Positions 21,601 through 31,900 of a stretch of DNA of 64,000 bases are shown here, one piece after another. Source of the stretch: Marasmius tenuissimus (Eukaryota; Basidiomycota; Agaricomycetes; Agaricales; Marasmiaceae); contig JAQOTA010000053.1 of the NCBI GenBank assembly GCA_029532415.1, positions 248,001-312,000 of the forward strand, given 5' to 3'. The notes beneath the pieces were generated by a model. That model saw nothing but the letters and a program-made list of their open reading frames with translations. It did no database searches and was not told the origin of the DNA. The position numbers and the translations under genes are program-made. Numbering within the stretch: the first letter of the stretch is position 1; every line of letters starts with the position of its first letter.

Positions 21601-23700
21601 TCTTCGGATAGTGATGATGATTCGTCTGATGACGATCTTTATCCTCCCAAGAACCTTCCAAAGCGATCGGAATCTCCTCATGACGATGATGGAGATGGTA
21701 CTGTACCTCAGGGTGAACGTCAACACTCTGATCCTGATCCTCCGTTCCAGCCTCCCAGGCCACCTACACCTGTGGGTGGTAAAGAGCAGACTCCGCCGCC
21801 AAGGCGTTCAGGCAGGAAATGGACGGGTACTAAGCAACCTGATAACGTATTTGGTGAACAACGAGACCCAAATAATCCCTCGCGCATTGTGCGTGATATG
21901 GAGAAGAATTCTACATGGAGAGATGCCACGGGTGATAGAGAACCCATGGATCCGCCTACTACTCGTAGGAGAGGCAGACCTAGAAAAGTTCCTGGGACTA
22001 ATCGTGCCAGTCTGTCTACCATGTGTAACTCCAGGGGGAGTCAGCCCGATAGCTTAGTGCAACAATTATCCCAGGAAGGGGGAGTAGGTTTCGTGATTTA
22101 TCTGTTAAATCGGGCAGTTCCTGTTCACGACAACCTCACCGATATGTCTAACGTTCGAGAGTGGACTCTCCGTGACATACTGAAGCTGCCTGCTGAGCAG
22201 CAGAGAGAATGGAAGGCCGCTTGCCGCGATGAACTAGAGGCTCTTCGCAAGCGCAAGGTCTTCGAATTGGTTGACCTACCTAAAGGTCGCAAGGCTGTCA
22301 AAAACAGATGGGTGTTTGACGTCAAGTCAGACGGTCGAAAGAAAGCTCGACTTGTTGCCAAGGGTTTCTCTCAGGTCGAAGGTGTTGACTTTGATGAGAT
22401 CTTCTCACCAGTTGTACGGTTTGAAACTGTACGGATGATGCTCGCATTAGCAGCTCTCAAAAACTGGCACATTCAGGCATTGGATGTGAAGAACGCCTTT
22501 CTTTATGGCGAACTTAAAGAAGAGATCTATATGGATCAACCTGAAGGTTTCAAGGTTAAGGGTCAGGAAGGCAAAGTCTATCGCCTTCGCCGTGCATTAT
22601 ATGGACTGAAGCAAGCCGCTCTTGAGTGGTGGCGTGCTCTCAGCTCGTCCATGGAAGTAATGGGCTTCAAACGCTTAACTTCCGATGCAGGTCTCTTCAT
22701 CTGCAAAGATCGTGAGACTGGTGAAGAATGTATCGCTTTGATCTATGTCGACGATGCATTATTCCTTGGACCCAACAAAGCCTTTGTCGAAAAGAAGAAA
22801 GCCGAGTTTATGGCTCGTTGGGAATGCTGTGATCCTGGAGAAGTCAAAGAGTTCTTGCGCATGCGTATTCGTCGCAGAGGCCGTAAAATCCCTCTTGACC
22901 AGACTGACTACTTGAAGAAGGTCTTGAAGCAATTTGGCATGCAGAATGCAAAAGCAGCAGATACTCCTCTTCCTGCCGGCTATATTCCACAACCCAACGA
23001 AGGTCCTGTTGATCCCGAACGTCGCGCTCGATATCAATCAGTGATTGGATCGCTTCTGTATATCATGCTTGGCACTCGTCCAGATATTGCCTACGCTGTT
23101 ACAAAGCTTTCACAATTCTCTGCTAATCCATCAGAGGATCACCTGAAGAAGGCGCTTTATATTTGCCGCTATCTTGCAGGAACTCCAGACTATGCATTGG
23201 TCTATGATGGAGCCTCTGACGGAGGTTTACTAGCATTCACTGATTCTGATTGGGCTGCTGATCCTATCAAGCGTCGGTCGATCACAGGCTATTTCTTCAA
23301 GTTGGCAGGTGGCATCTTCTGTTGGCAATCACGTGCCCAGAAGACTGTTGCACTTTCATCCACTGAAGCTGAATACATGGCGCTATCCGACTGTAGTCGT
23401 CAAGCTGTGTGGATTCGACAGTTACTCTCTGAACTTGGGATTGATATGACTCCCGTTCCTATATGTGGAGATAATCAAGGCTCGATTTTTATCGCCTCTA
23501 ACCCAGTTCAAGAACGTCGCACCAAACACATTGATATTTGCTATCACTATATTCGCGAATGTGTTTCAGACCGAAAGGTCGATCTTTTCTTTATTGACGG
23601 TGCCTACAATCCTGTGGACATGTTTACCAAGAATTTGGGTCATGTCAAGTTCTCCGCTTTTAGAGAACATCTTGGACTTGAATTTTATTCGTCCGAATAG
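18688..23700 (+). CDS. Gag-Pol polyprotein of copia element A
   Basis: 1670 aa with no internal stop. Rough order: Gag remainder (1-205); basic Asn/Lys/Ser tract (206-265) in place of a CCHC knuckle; a serine/acid-rich linker; aspartic protease with D-S-G at 509-511 (WIVDSGASSHF); pre-integrase HRRFGH (655) and CRGC (689); integrase D719, D781, E817 (DD35E, NGRAERFN); reverse transcriptase with LDVKNAFLYG and YVDD at 1353-1356; RNase H with DSDW (1519) and STEAEY (1560), ending KHIDICYHYIRE and NLGHVKF. Copia elements copy RNA to DNA inside Gag particles. All catalytic motifs I looked for are present, so the element may be active. Confidence 0.93.
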   Translation: MHGCNIAATTTTEATTRTETVSPTDAQMQQYARDLEQYANALERYEKEVLRYEKDNRRWKKYEFKAMGALRATTTIAVQSIIEDDDTAWGAWEKIKARYGQQTSVSVWADFKSVMEFRLSGGNPVPEIAKLELLFGQLTEAQIDLPTLVRAMLLLSIIPQSWANAREFATNGNSPAELTFEVARDAVINHYESRKPAPLASRISSVKKKDKDPKFNQQSNPPSSSSNNNNQSKNDNDQKKNNRRGRKKKGDYQDNKGDSSHKGHSHIASLSHLSISSPPIVPDTPSVVHPADRSRDPLHMQRFSGATSGGTVFENAQAARSLADRLGVPKYAHVLEPMEQGYAAASSSSLKHRIDGPFSTAPPAKRAQSVEKVYDLYDSFYEDSDSEREDRIALNTVNDSLRTEIASGSAMDVDSEIADAAGFSDDVEYDSVSIGSEESDDDRQVPYLSLSSNTDTNLQCAALLAASKRSSSDIVSRMKFAQFIGDHFATCANCKGKKATGNSQEWIVDSGASSHFTYDLEDFAEYEPMNNGPQLNTAQKDNPIQIKGKGTVFISHSVEGSDGRMEERITQLYPVYYVPLLSIRLLSLGEFLQGGLQVRGSSSKLAFYQKGRRQSLVSYPLMPGQTIYWVSSQKASARSLMAKSTMDKVDYKVLHRRFGHCSDKALDKARKHTKNFPEFDRKPKKTRLCRGCAEGKMHSRSFPDSTTRASKPFKKIHSDLKQFPTESYHKYKWYMSFVDDCTSHGWTMLMRRKSDSVKMLRDFIAMVKVQFGVEIKEWMSDGGGEYKSDAFDDVLKEHGIKILTSIPYTPEQNGRAERFNRTIVEKAQALRFDACLPPSWWEFCVLHAVALHNRTPSQRLRWLTPHEKLHGSAPDVSDLRVFGCAAYAFIPEKRRVNKLSPHSELMTFIGFQEGMKGYVFMKMSNNAIFKSATALFDENLFPKCSDKKPRGFTPVGEIPEIPPVLGENPNFSSDSDDDSSDDDLYPPKNLPKRSESPHDDDGDGTVPQGERQHSDPDPPFQPPRPPTPVGGKEQTPPPRRSGRKWTGTKQPDNVFGEQRDPNNPSRIVRDMEKNSTWRDATGDREPMDPPTTRRRGRPRKVPGTNRASLSTMCNSRGSQPDSLVQQLSQEGGVGFVIYLLNRAVPVHDNLTDMSNVREWTLRDILKLPAEQQREWKAACRDELEALRKRKVFELVDLPKGRKAVKNRWVFDVKSDGRKKARLVAKGFSQVEGVDFDEIFSPVVRFETVRMMLALAALKNWHIQALDVKNAFLYGELKEEIYMDQPEGFKVKGQEGKVYRLRRALYGLKQAALEWWRALSSSMEVMGFKRLTSDAGLFICKDRETGEECIALIYVDDALFLGPNKAFVEKKKAEFMARWECCDPGEVKEFLRMRIRRRGRKIPLDQTDYLKKVLKQFGMQNAKAADTPLPAGYIPQPNEGPVDPERRARYQSVIGSLLYIMLGTRPDIAYAVTKLSQFSANPSEDHLKKALYICRYLAGTPDYALVYDGASDGGLLAFTDSDWAADPIKRRSITGYFFKLAGGIFCWQSRAQKTVALSSTEAEYMALSDCSRQAVWIRQLLSELGIDMTPVPICGDNQGSIFIASNPVQERRTKHIDICYHYIRECVSDRKVDLFFIDGAYNPVDMFTKNLGHVKFSAFREHLGLEFYSSE

Positions 23701-23730
23701 GCGCTTCGTGCTCTACTTGTGCCGCACTTA

Positions 23731-23741
23731 GCGAGGGGGAG
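23731..23741 (+). promoter_or_regulatory. Polypurine tract of copia element A
   Basis: GCGAGGGGGAG abuts the 3' LTR start at 23742. This is the expected plus-strand primer position; element B has GTGAGGGGGAG in the same place. Confidence 0.75.
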
Positions 23742-24000
23742 TGTTGAATCCGGACTACCGGATATATGGACCATTGTATCGGGCCGCATATATGCTTCAA
23801 TCGTTTCACTATGATCTATGCTATTCCTAGTCACTCCTGTTATAGAAGATACAGCCACCTCTGTATAGTATATAAGTAGCTCTGTATCTACATGCAATAC
23901 CAGTACTTTTTACTACTCTCGTTGCTGCCTCTAAGCCTATCTCCAGGTGAGCTAGTCTGTCCCATGCTGCCACTGCGTGGGCAGGACCTCTGCCTCAACA
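23742..24000 (+). repeat. 3' LTR of copia element A
   Basis: 259 bp, the same length as the 5' LTR and with no difference that I can see. Followed directly by the target duplication CGAAG and by hAT coding sequence. Confidence 0.95.
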
Positions 24001-24406
24001 CGAAGCAGATTGGGCCGTCATCGATGATCTTATACTAATCCTCGAGGTCCGTGATGTCCATTTATCCATTCTCCAGCGCTCATTATACCCCCAGATACCC
24101 CACAAATTTCAGCAAAAGCTGAGTAGTGAACTCACTCCAACTCTCAGCAGGGTTCTCCCCTCGTTTGAGGCAGTGATCTTGGACTGGCAAGAGCTCGACG
24201 AGGAATTGGAACATCTTCGGGATATGGGAATAATTCAAGCCGGGATCGATAAACTCCGGGACTATCAGGAGATCACCAAGGAGGTCGCCGTTTACTCTCT
24301 AGCCATGAGTGGGTCATTACATTTTTTTCGAATCGGTCCAGATGCTTGACAACAAACCTTCCACAGTCATCAACCCCAAAATCAAGCTCAAGTGGCATGA
24401 GCAATC
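24001..24406 (+). pseudogene. hAT transposase gene, middle part between the two copia elements
   Basis: It resumes the hAT frame after the target duplication: ADWAVIDDLILILE, an intron starting GTCCGT, then QRSLYPQIPHKFQQKLSSEL, LPSFEAVILDWQEL and YSLAM, a second intron, then INPKIKLKWHEQ. These correspond to the stretch of hAT transposases before the C-terminal dimerisation region. The second copia element enters within the codons after WHEQ (target duplication CAATC, 24402-24406). Confidence 0.85.
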
Positions 24407-24925
24407 TGTTGAACATGATGGATATCATGTGATACACTGTTGACGTGTTGTTTACGCGTCACACTATTTATAGAGCTACGTCTCTAGAACACTTGCGTCC
24501 TCATGCAAGTACTACGTCTCTGTCTACGTATCTCACTACGTACCTAGTAGTTTCATCATAAATGACACTATAGACAGTCGCTATCCAATAGCATAAGTAG
24601 AGCCTCCAATACATGAGGCAAACACGACTATGCTCACCAAGCATACTACCATTCATGGTAGAAGTACTTACACAGTACTAATGTCTTTTACGCCTTTAGG
24701 GCCGAATACCTACTTCTAGTAGTAGTTTCAGTTAGTGTAATACTCATTACATGTACCAGAAACTTATGTATAAAAGACTGGACGAAAGGCCTTAAGCCTT
24801 AGGACAATCTACTCGATTATCACCTCTTCACAAGCATCTCAAGACTACAAGAACACTCTGTGTATTACCCATGTGAGGTTTACTTCGTTATACCCACTGT
24901 GCACTTTAACTATGCTGGCTCATCA
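24407..24925 (+). repeat. 5' LTR of copia element B
   Basis: 519 bp, TG...CA ends. It contains a tatttatag block near 24468 and gtataaaag near 24770, either of which could be the TATA box. It reads the same as the 3' LTR. Confidence 0.95.
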
Positions 24926-24940
24926 GGTTATGGGCCCCGC
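24926..24940 (+). promoter_or_regulatory. Primer binding site of copia element B
   Basis: GGTTATGGGCCCCGC directly after the LTR, the same copia-type half-tRNA primer site as in element A. Confidence 0.65.
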
Positions 24941-25944
24941 AAGCGGTGGTCAGGTCGATGTTATGATCGGAGTAGCCTAGCTCCCGTGTGTCGCCACCAT
25001 CCTAGCGGACGACCTGTAACCTACATGGGTTATGGAAGTCTCTAGCGATGTCGGGCTTGTCATCGTCTGGTGTCAAGGTCAAGGGTTGTTAGTTCCCTTT
25101 CACCTATCCACTATGTCCCTGTACTGTTGCATGTTGCACGAACGCATGTACATACTGTCTTGGCTTCATCTTCTTCGGCATAGACCTATCCGCTAATGCG
25201 GCTCTGTCTCCCTGCTGATAACCCGGATTGGGCTTTGATCTTAAATTATCACTGCCTAATGCCGATGAAAACCAATGGTTGGCGATGATCCTCACCATGA
25301 GGCATCGTTTAGGGGTCTATGGGGTTGTGCTTATAAACCAACTCGCCATGATTCCTGACGGTCGAAAGACCGGGCATGACATACATGCTGGGAGATTTGA
25401 TCTCCTTACAACTAGGTTTTGATACTATACAGTTTTACGGTATCACATGGCCATTTTAGTATGTACAGGGACTCCCCTCCCGATGACCCCTCTCTTCTAC
25501 GCTATTGTTAAACTCTAACTCACCTATGATTGCTTTCTGGTCACCGACATGCCTAAGGCAGAGGGTGCATGAACTCAATTCATATGGATGATTAGGTTTA
25601 ATAGTAACTTTCTATGGGTCATTCGGACAGTATGAGCTGATCACTCATACTTTTGCTAGTCTGGGATTGAGACCAGATAGCACGATGGGACACCAGACAC
25701 CGATACACACTGGGAACGTTGTAAGACCCTAGCAATTGGGCAGGGCTTCGTAACCAGATTAACTCCCCTGCACTACCTGCACGCGGTAAACCCCATGATC
25801 TGCTTGACGCATACAGCCTGTTAAAAGTCCTAGACCTTTGGAGCATTTCTCGGTGTGCATCGAACCCTATTTATTTATGGGTGCTTCTTAGAAGCCTTCG
25901 TCGATTGACACTCTCTTGGCTCCACCCTTCTATATTTGAAGAGT
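24941..25944 (+). other. Leader of copia element B
   Basis: About 1 kb with no Gag-like frame between primer site and first ATG. I see no splice pattern or second gene. It likely holds packaging and translation signals. Confidence 0.5.
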
Positions 25945-28900
25945 ATGCTCACGGGACTTTTGGCAGACCTCAATATGTCTCAATCAGGATCTAGGTCTGC
26001 TTCTCATTCCCCAAGTGGTAATCCCCCAACGACGTTTGTTCGCAATACGCCGGGATACACTCTGGGAACGGAAGTAGAAAATTCTGTAGAAGTTTATAAC
26101 TACAATACGGAACCGTTGTACTCTCAGGTTGCGGACAGCAATTTTCCTGCTGGGTCAGGAGGAATCAGTATCATTCCAGTTTTGCTAGATGATGGTTCGA
26201 ATTTCGAAGATTGGTACCGATTACTTGAAGGTTACCTCTTTACCCAAGGCATACCCCAAGCCTTGGATGAAGAAGCGCCTGAAACATCTTCTCCTGCTAC
26301 TTCGGGAGAAGCTACCGCTCTAGCCGAGTGGACTTCTAGGCGTAACAAAGTAATTGGTATTATCAAAATGCGAACTCGTCGTGCTCACGACGCGCATGTT
26401 GATAAAACTTCGGTAATTTCAACCTTATCTAAACTCAAATCTACGTTTGGAGTTCAATCTTCTTCGAAGATGATGAATCTATATACGGACTTGCATAACG
26501 TCCAACTTCCTGAACACCTTAATCCAGTCCCAGGGATCAGTTACATGTTGACTGTTCGGGACCAACTTAAGGATCATGGAGTAGATATTTCGGACGACTT
26601 ACTGTGCTTGATGATTACAGCCAAGCTTAATGAAAAGCGCTGGCAACTTTTCAAGCAGCAAGTATCCCGTATGAAGAAGGAAGAACTTAAACCTACCGAT
26701 TTGATTGCTGCAATTACGAATGAATGGAATAGAAGGAATGGGATTCATTCTGGTCCTGCTGCCTATACTGCCCATAACGCCAAAATCTCTGGTGTTAATA
26801 GATTTAACTCTCCTCCCAAATGGTCTGATCAATCTCGTTCTGGTGCTTCTGCGAATCAAAAGAAGAACAATAATAAAAACAATAACCAGAACCAGAACAA
26901 TCAGAACCAAGGTGGATCTTCTTTCAAGAAAGGAAAGAAGAAAGGAGGAAAGGGCAAAGGAAAAGGCAAAGGAAAGAAGAAGGATACTCAAAAAGGGGGA
27001 CAACAATCGCACACTGCGGTACTTGAACCTTCTGAGAAACCTTCTGAATACCAGAAACGAATTAATGCAGTAAACGAGCAAATCAGCTCAGTTTTTGAAC
27101 GGGAAATGGCTGGGCCAGTTAACGTTCATATGTCCTACCACTACCCCACTGGTAGCACATCTGCACCAAACCCATTCCAAAACACGTATGATCTTCAACA
27201 GGCACGCCTAGAAGAGAGAATCGCTGCTGATAGAGAAAGTCGTCCTGTACGACACATCTCTGTTCAAGAATGGAACAATAGACGAACTGTTCAACTAGAT
27301 GAACAGGTTCGACAAGTAGAAGAAGCTATTGCTTCAGCTACTATTTCCAATTCAAACATAGACAGCGACGGAGATGAAATACCATCTTTGGTGTACATCT
27401 CTGATACTCCGACGGAACCTGATAGTGACTCTTCATCTGATCATTCATCAGATGATAGTCATACATGTTCTGCATATTCTTATGGCGCGCATAGTAATGA
27501 AGAAATTATCTTCACAATGCCACGACGAGAGGCGACACCTAATCATACTTCGCCTGCGGACGAAGTTGACCAAGGTGAGAATCTCGAAATGGCACCACCC
27601 ACACAAGAAAACATACGTGTAACTGTTTCTACACCTCCTGACGATTATGGACCATGGGCAAATTCTATGTTTCCTAGGAACCATGCCGATCTTGTTCATT
27701 TGTTCAGACCAGAAAACTATTCTCAAGATGGAGATGACATAAAAGAGCCACCTCTCATCAATAGAAAAGTTGAATGGCGATTCTTACAAGAATACAAAGA
27801 ACAACATGACAACATGATGCGACGAGTTAACCTAAGGAATAATAGACCACATATAATAAATGGGATTAGACTCCCAATTCCTGTTGTCGAAGAATTCCGA
27901 GACTTCGGAGATCAGACAACTAACGACATGGCATTAAAGGAATCCATGATCAGAATGCGTTATAAATCAATACGCAATATACCAGACCACAATCTTTGGA
28001 TCTGGATTCTGATTAGGACCAGAGAATATGTCGTTATGTATGCTATCAGAAGAGATGCAGTGCATAATATGACACCTCGTCAAGCTCTTCATGAATTACG
28101 CATACAACAAAGGATATTACATGTGGAAACAGTAGAAGATACCAAGTTTACGCTTCATTACGAATACCAAACCTGGAACCTTCAACACCTATCAACGGTT
28201 ATAGCTGAAATCAACAACAAAAATTGGATCAGCACCGTTGAAGATTTTGTTCAACGAGTGAAAAACCCTCGTTCAACTTCGGTGGATGAAGCTTTCCGAG
28301 TCAATAAGAAGAACTTCACACTTCCTGTACAAGTGATGAATCCTATCTTCTGGCATTCGTTAGTCAAGCTTGGTCTTGAAGGGAAATGGTTATTTGGAAC
28401 AACAGACATAAGAGCGAGTCAGTTTAGAACATCTCAATGGAGACAGCCAGGGTTTAATAGGCGCTGGGTTCGCTTTATCCCTCATCTTAGTCTTTCAGAT
28501 GTTCATAACTGGCATACGCACTTATATAAATGGATGAACAACATTAGAATGTCTGTTCCCATGACTCAGGCTGATATTCCTCGAAGAGAACTCGAGGGTA
28601 GTCGCTTCAATGAACAACCAAGAACATACCCTGGAGATTTCATGGAATTAGCCGAGTCACTTAATCGTTCCAAATCTCCAGTCCCTACTACCCATGAATA
28701 CATAAATCGCCCCGCAACTACACCACCTCGAGTACGACAATGGCAGGACCAAATCGTTCACACACCTCCAAGCTCTCCCGAATCTTTTTATGGCGTACAA
28801 TCCTTAGAAGAGGATTACATTGATGTACCTTCACGCCCAACTACTGCTCCACCGGATCAACCGGAAAGACTTAGTCCAGTAGATGAACAACCTGAGGTTG

Positions 28901-31900
28901 ACCCCTGGGTTACATCTCCAAGTGATCCCCGAAACTCTCAATTCGAGAATTACGGACCTGCAGTAATTGGACTAAGGACCAATGGACCGCCCTTACACGT
29001 TGCTGATGGCACGAGTATTGGCAATATCACTTTGGTTGTCAATAACAACCAGCCATATCAAGCCACGAGATTCGTTCAATGGCAGAATTATAGACGCCAA
29101 TTGGAAGCTTGGATAGAAGTTGAAGAAGCAGCTAATCAACGTTATCAACAAGAACTCAGAACAGGACGAGAGCTTCTTGTTCGTCAAGGATTCCAAAGTC
29201 AGAATCAAGAACCGCTTCAATGGCATGAACGGTACTTTGATGATGGTGACTATGGAGATGGCCTTGAAGGAGTTGATAACGATTGGGCTGAAAGCAACGA
29301 TCGTGGAGACTGGCAAGTTTTTCAAAGTTCTAATAGTCAAACTTTCACTAAATCCTCGATGCAGAACTATCATATCCTAAGGAACTCAGTACCAAGGAAA
29401 TGTAGTATTACTTCTGTATATGCAACGACGAAATACAAGTCGTTTTCTGCTGCATTTTCGAGTGATTGTGAAGTGAGAAATACGCAAAATGCCTGGCTAC
29501 TTGATAGTGGGGCATCAGCGCATATGACTCCGTATAAAACGGATTTCTCAGACTATCAGACTTTAGAAATGCCAATAGGTCTTACTACATCAGCGGGTGA
29601 TAAAGCAAATGTGCAAATAGTAGGCTATGGTACTGTCCTCATCCGACACACCAATAGCGCAGGAGTGACGCAAGTCACAAAGTTATACCCAGTGATGTAT
29701 AATCCCGACAGCCCACATCGTTTAATCTCTAGTGGGAAGTTCCGGAGTATAGGATACTATACTTTACTGGACTCTCCAGAGACTTCGATCCGGAGCAAGA
29801 AAGATGATTCTCTTTTAATGAGCTTTTACCCAAGCCATAAAGATGATCCTTTACGATGGATGAACGCGAAGGTTCTTGTGGGAGAAACTTCCTTCACATC
29901 TGTTGTATCTTTCAATACTTCTGAATTATGGCACAGACGTATGGGACACTGTGATCCCAGAGTCTTAGGAAAATTAATGGATAATGTTAAAGGGCTTCCA
30001 ACGAAGTTGGTTACTTCGAAGGGAGAAACGAAACCATGCCGAGGCTGTGCCAAAGGCAAAATGGTTGCTAAATCGTACCCTTTATCTTCTAAACGAGCAA
30101 AGGAGCCTCTTGAACTCGTGCACGGTGATTTGATAGAATATCCAACTCGCTCTTATTATCAAAACGAATATGCTTTAACCTTATTCGATGATGCAACATC
30201 ATTCGGATGGGTATATCCAATTCGTAAAAAGAGCGATACAGATCAGAAATTGCGCAATTGGCTAACTCTTGTAGAGCGCCAGACCAATAAAAAGGTCAAA
30301 AGTGTGCATTTCGATCGAGGGGGAGAATTCTTTTCAAATGAACAATGGGACTGGTATAACTCTCTAGGAATATTTCCACAAAGAGGTTCTCCCAACGTGC
30401 ATGAACAGAATGGACGAGCAGAAAGATTTAATCGTACACTACGAGAAAAATCTGAAGCTATGCGCTTTCAGGCTTGTGCGCCTGAAAACTGGTGGGAATT
30501 TGCAATTCTCACAGCCGTTCATATCTACAATAGAACTCCTATTCGTTCGAGGAAATACAGAACTCCAGTTGAATTGTTTGAGAATAAGAAGCCTGATGTT
30601 TCATACTTCAGGACGTTCGGTTGTGGCGCATATGCATACATACCGAAACGTAAAAATAAGCTTGCTCCACACTCCGAAGCAATGATCTTCATTGGTTACG
30701 AGAGCGGATCAAAAGCTTATCGATTCTTTCGAACAACCAACAATTCTGTATACATTACTCCACAAGCAGTTTTCGATGAGAACTGGTTTCCTAAATGTCA
30801 GAAAGAAGTGCCCGGATCCATAGAGTTTGATAAAACCGACAAACCTGTCCGGTCTATACCCTTTCCAACGTACCCGTATGATGGTCATGAAGATCATCAC
30901 AATGATGATGATTTCTTCAATCCTCCACCTCCACCAGGATCAGATGATGACGATCATCAGCCTGGGGGAGATCCTCCCTTGGATCCTGTCCCGGATGATA
31001 AAAGCGATGATGTGCACAACGGCAATCATTCAAATACTGATGGATTCGGATCACCGAAAGGCTCCGATCACAATCCTAATCAGTATGGTCCGGATCCACG
31101 GTCTGCTGGTTCTTCTGGTTCGACAAATCCATTTGGATTTCGCCAAGCTGACTATGATGAGTGGGAGAACTTGCGAGCTCCTCCACCAGCAGCTGTCAGA
31201 AGAAACCCTCCAAGAAATAGAGTAACTCCCAACCGTCCGTTTAATGTTTACGGAAATCGACATCCTGTTGAGATCGAACGCGATATCGATTCTCAAGCAC
31301 GCTGGCAAAGTCAGATTAATCCGACAAATGAACCTGAAACAATACCAAATAGGGTTCCTGATCCAGCTGCTCCTATGGACACAGATGACGATATGAGCGA
31401 TCTTGCTCAGCAAGGGGGAGAAAATTACTTGGTTTACTTGCTGAATAACGGTCATCAACTATATGGTCTTCAAGCCAGTAGTTATGATAACGTTCGTGAA
31501 TGGACATACAAACAAGTCCAGAAGCGTCCTAAAGATGAACGACCATCTTGGGAAGCAGCATGCAGACTGGAATTACAATCACTTAAAGATAGAAACGTCT
31601 TTGATGTGGTCACACTACCCAAAGGCCGAAAAGCGGTGAAATCCCGCTGGGTATTTGACATTAAGTCTGATGGCCGTAAAAAGGCAAGACTTGTTGCGAA
31701 AGGATTTTCGCAGAAACAAGGGATAGACTATAACGAGTTGTTCTCTCTGGTAGTACGATTCGAAACCGTACGACTTCTATTGGCACTAGCAGCGCTTGAA
31801 GATTGGGAGATCTCTGCGCTAGACGTTAAAACAGCATTTCTTTATGGTGCCTTAGATGAGGAGATCTACATGGAACAACCTGAAGGCTTCGTTATGGACT

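Larger units (their letters stand above)
17174..24000 (+). mobile_element. Full-length Ty1/copia retrotransposon A
   Basis: It is bounded by 259-bp LTRs (TGTTGAATCC...CAACA) and flanked by the 5-bp target duplication CGAAG (17169-17173, 24001-24005). Polyprotein order is protease, integrase, reverse transcriptase, RNase H, as in the copia superfamily. The two LTRs read as identical, so the insertion is recent. It interrupts the hAT gene inside an exon. Confidence 0.95.
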
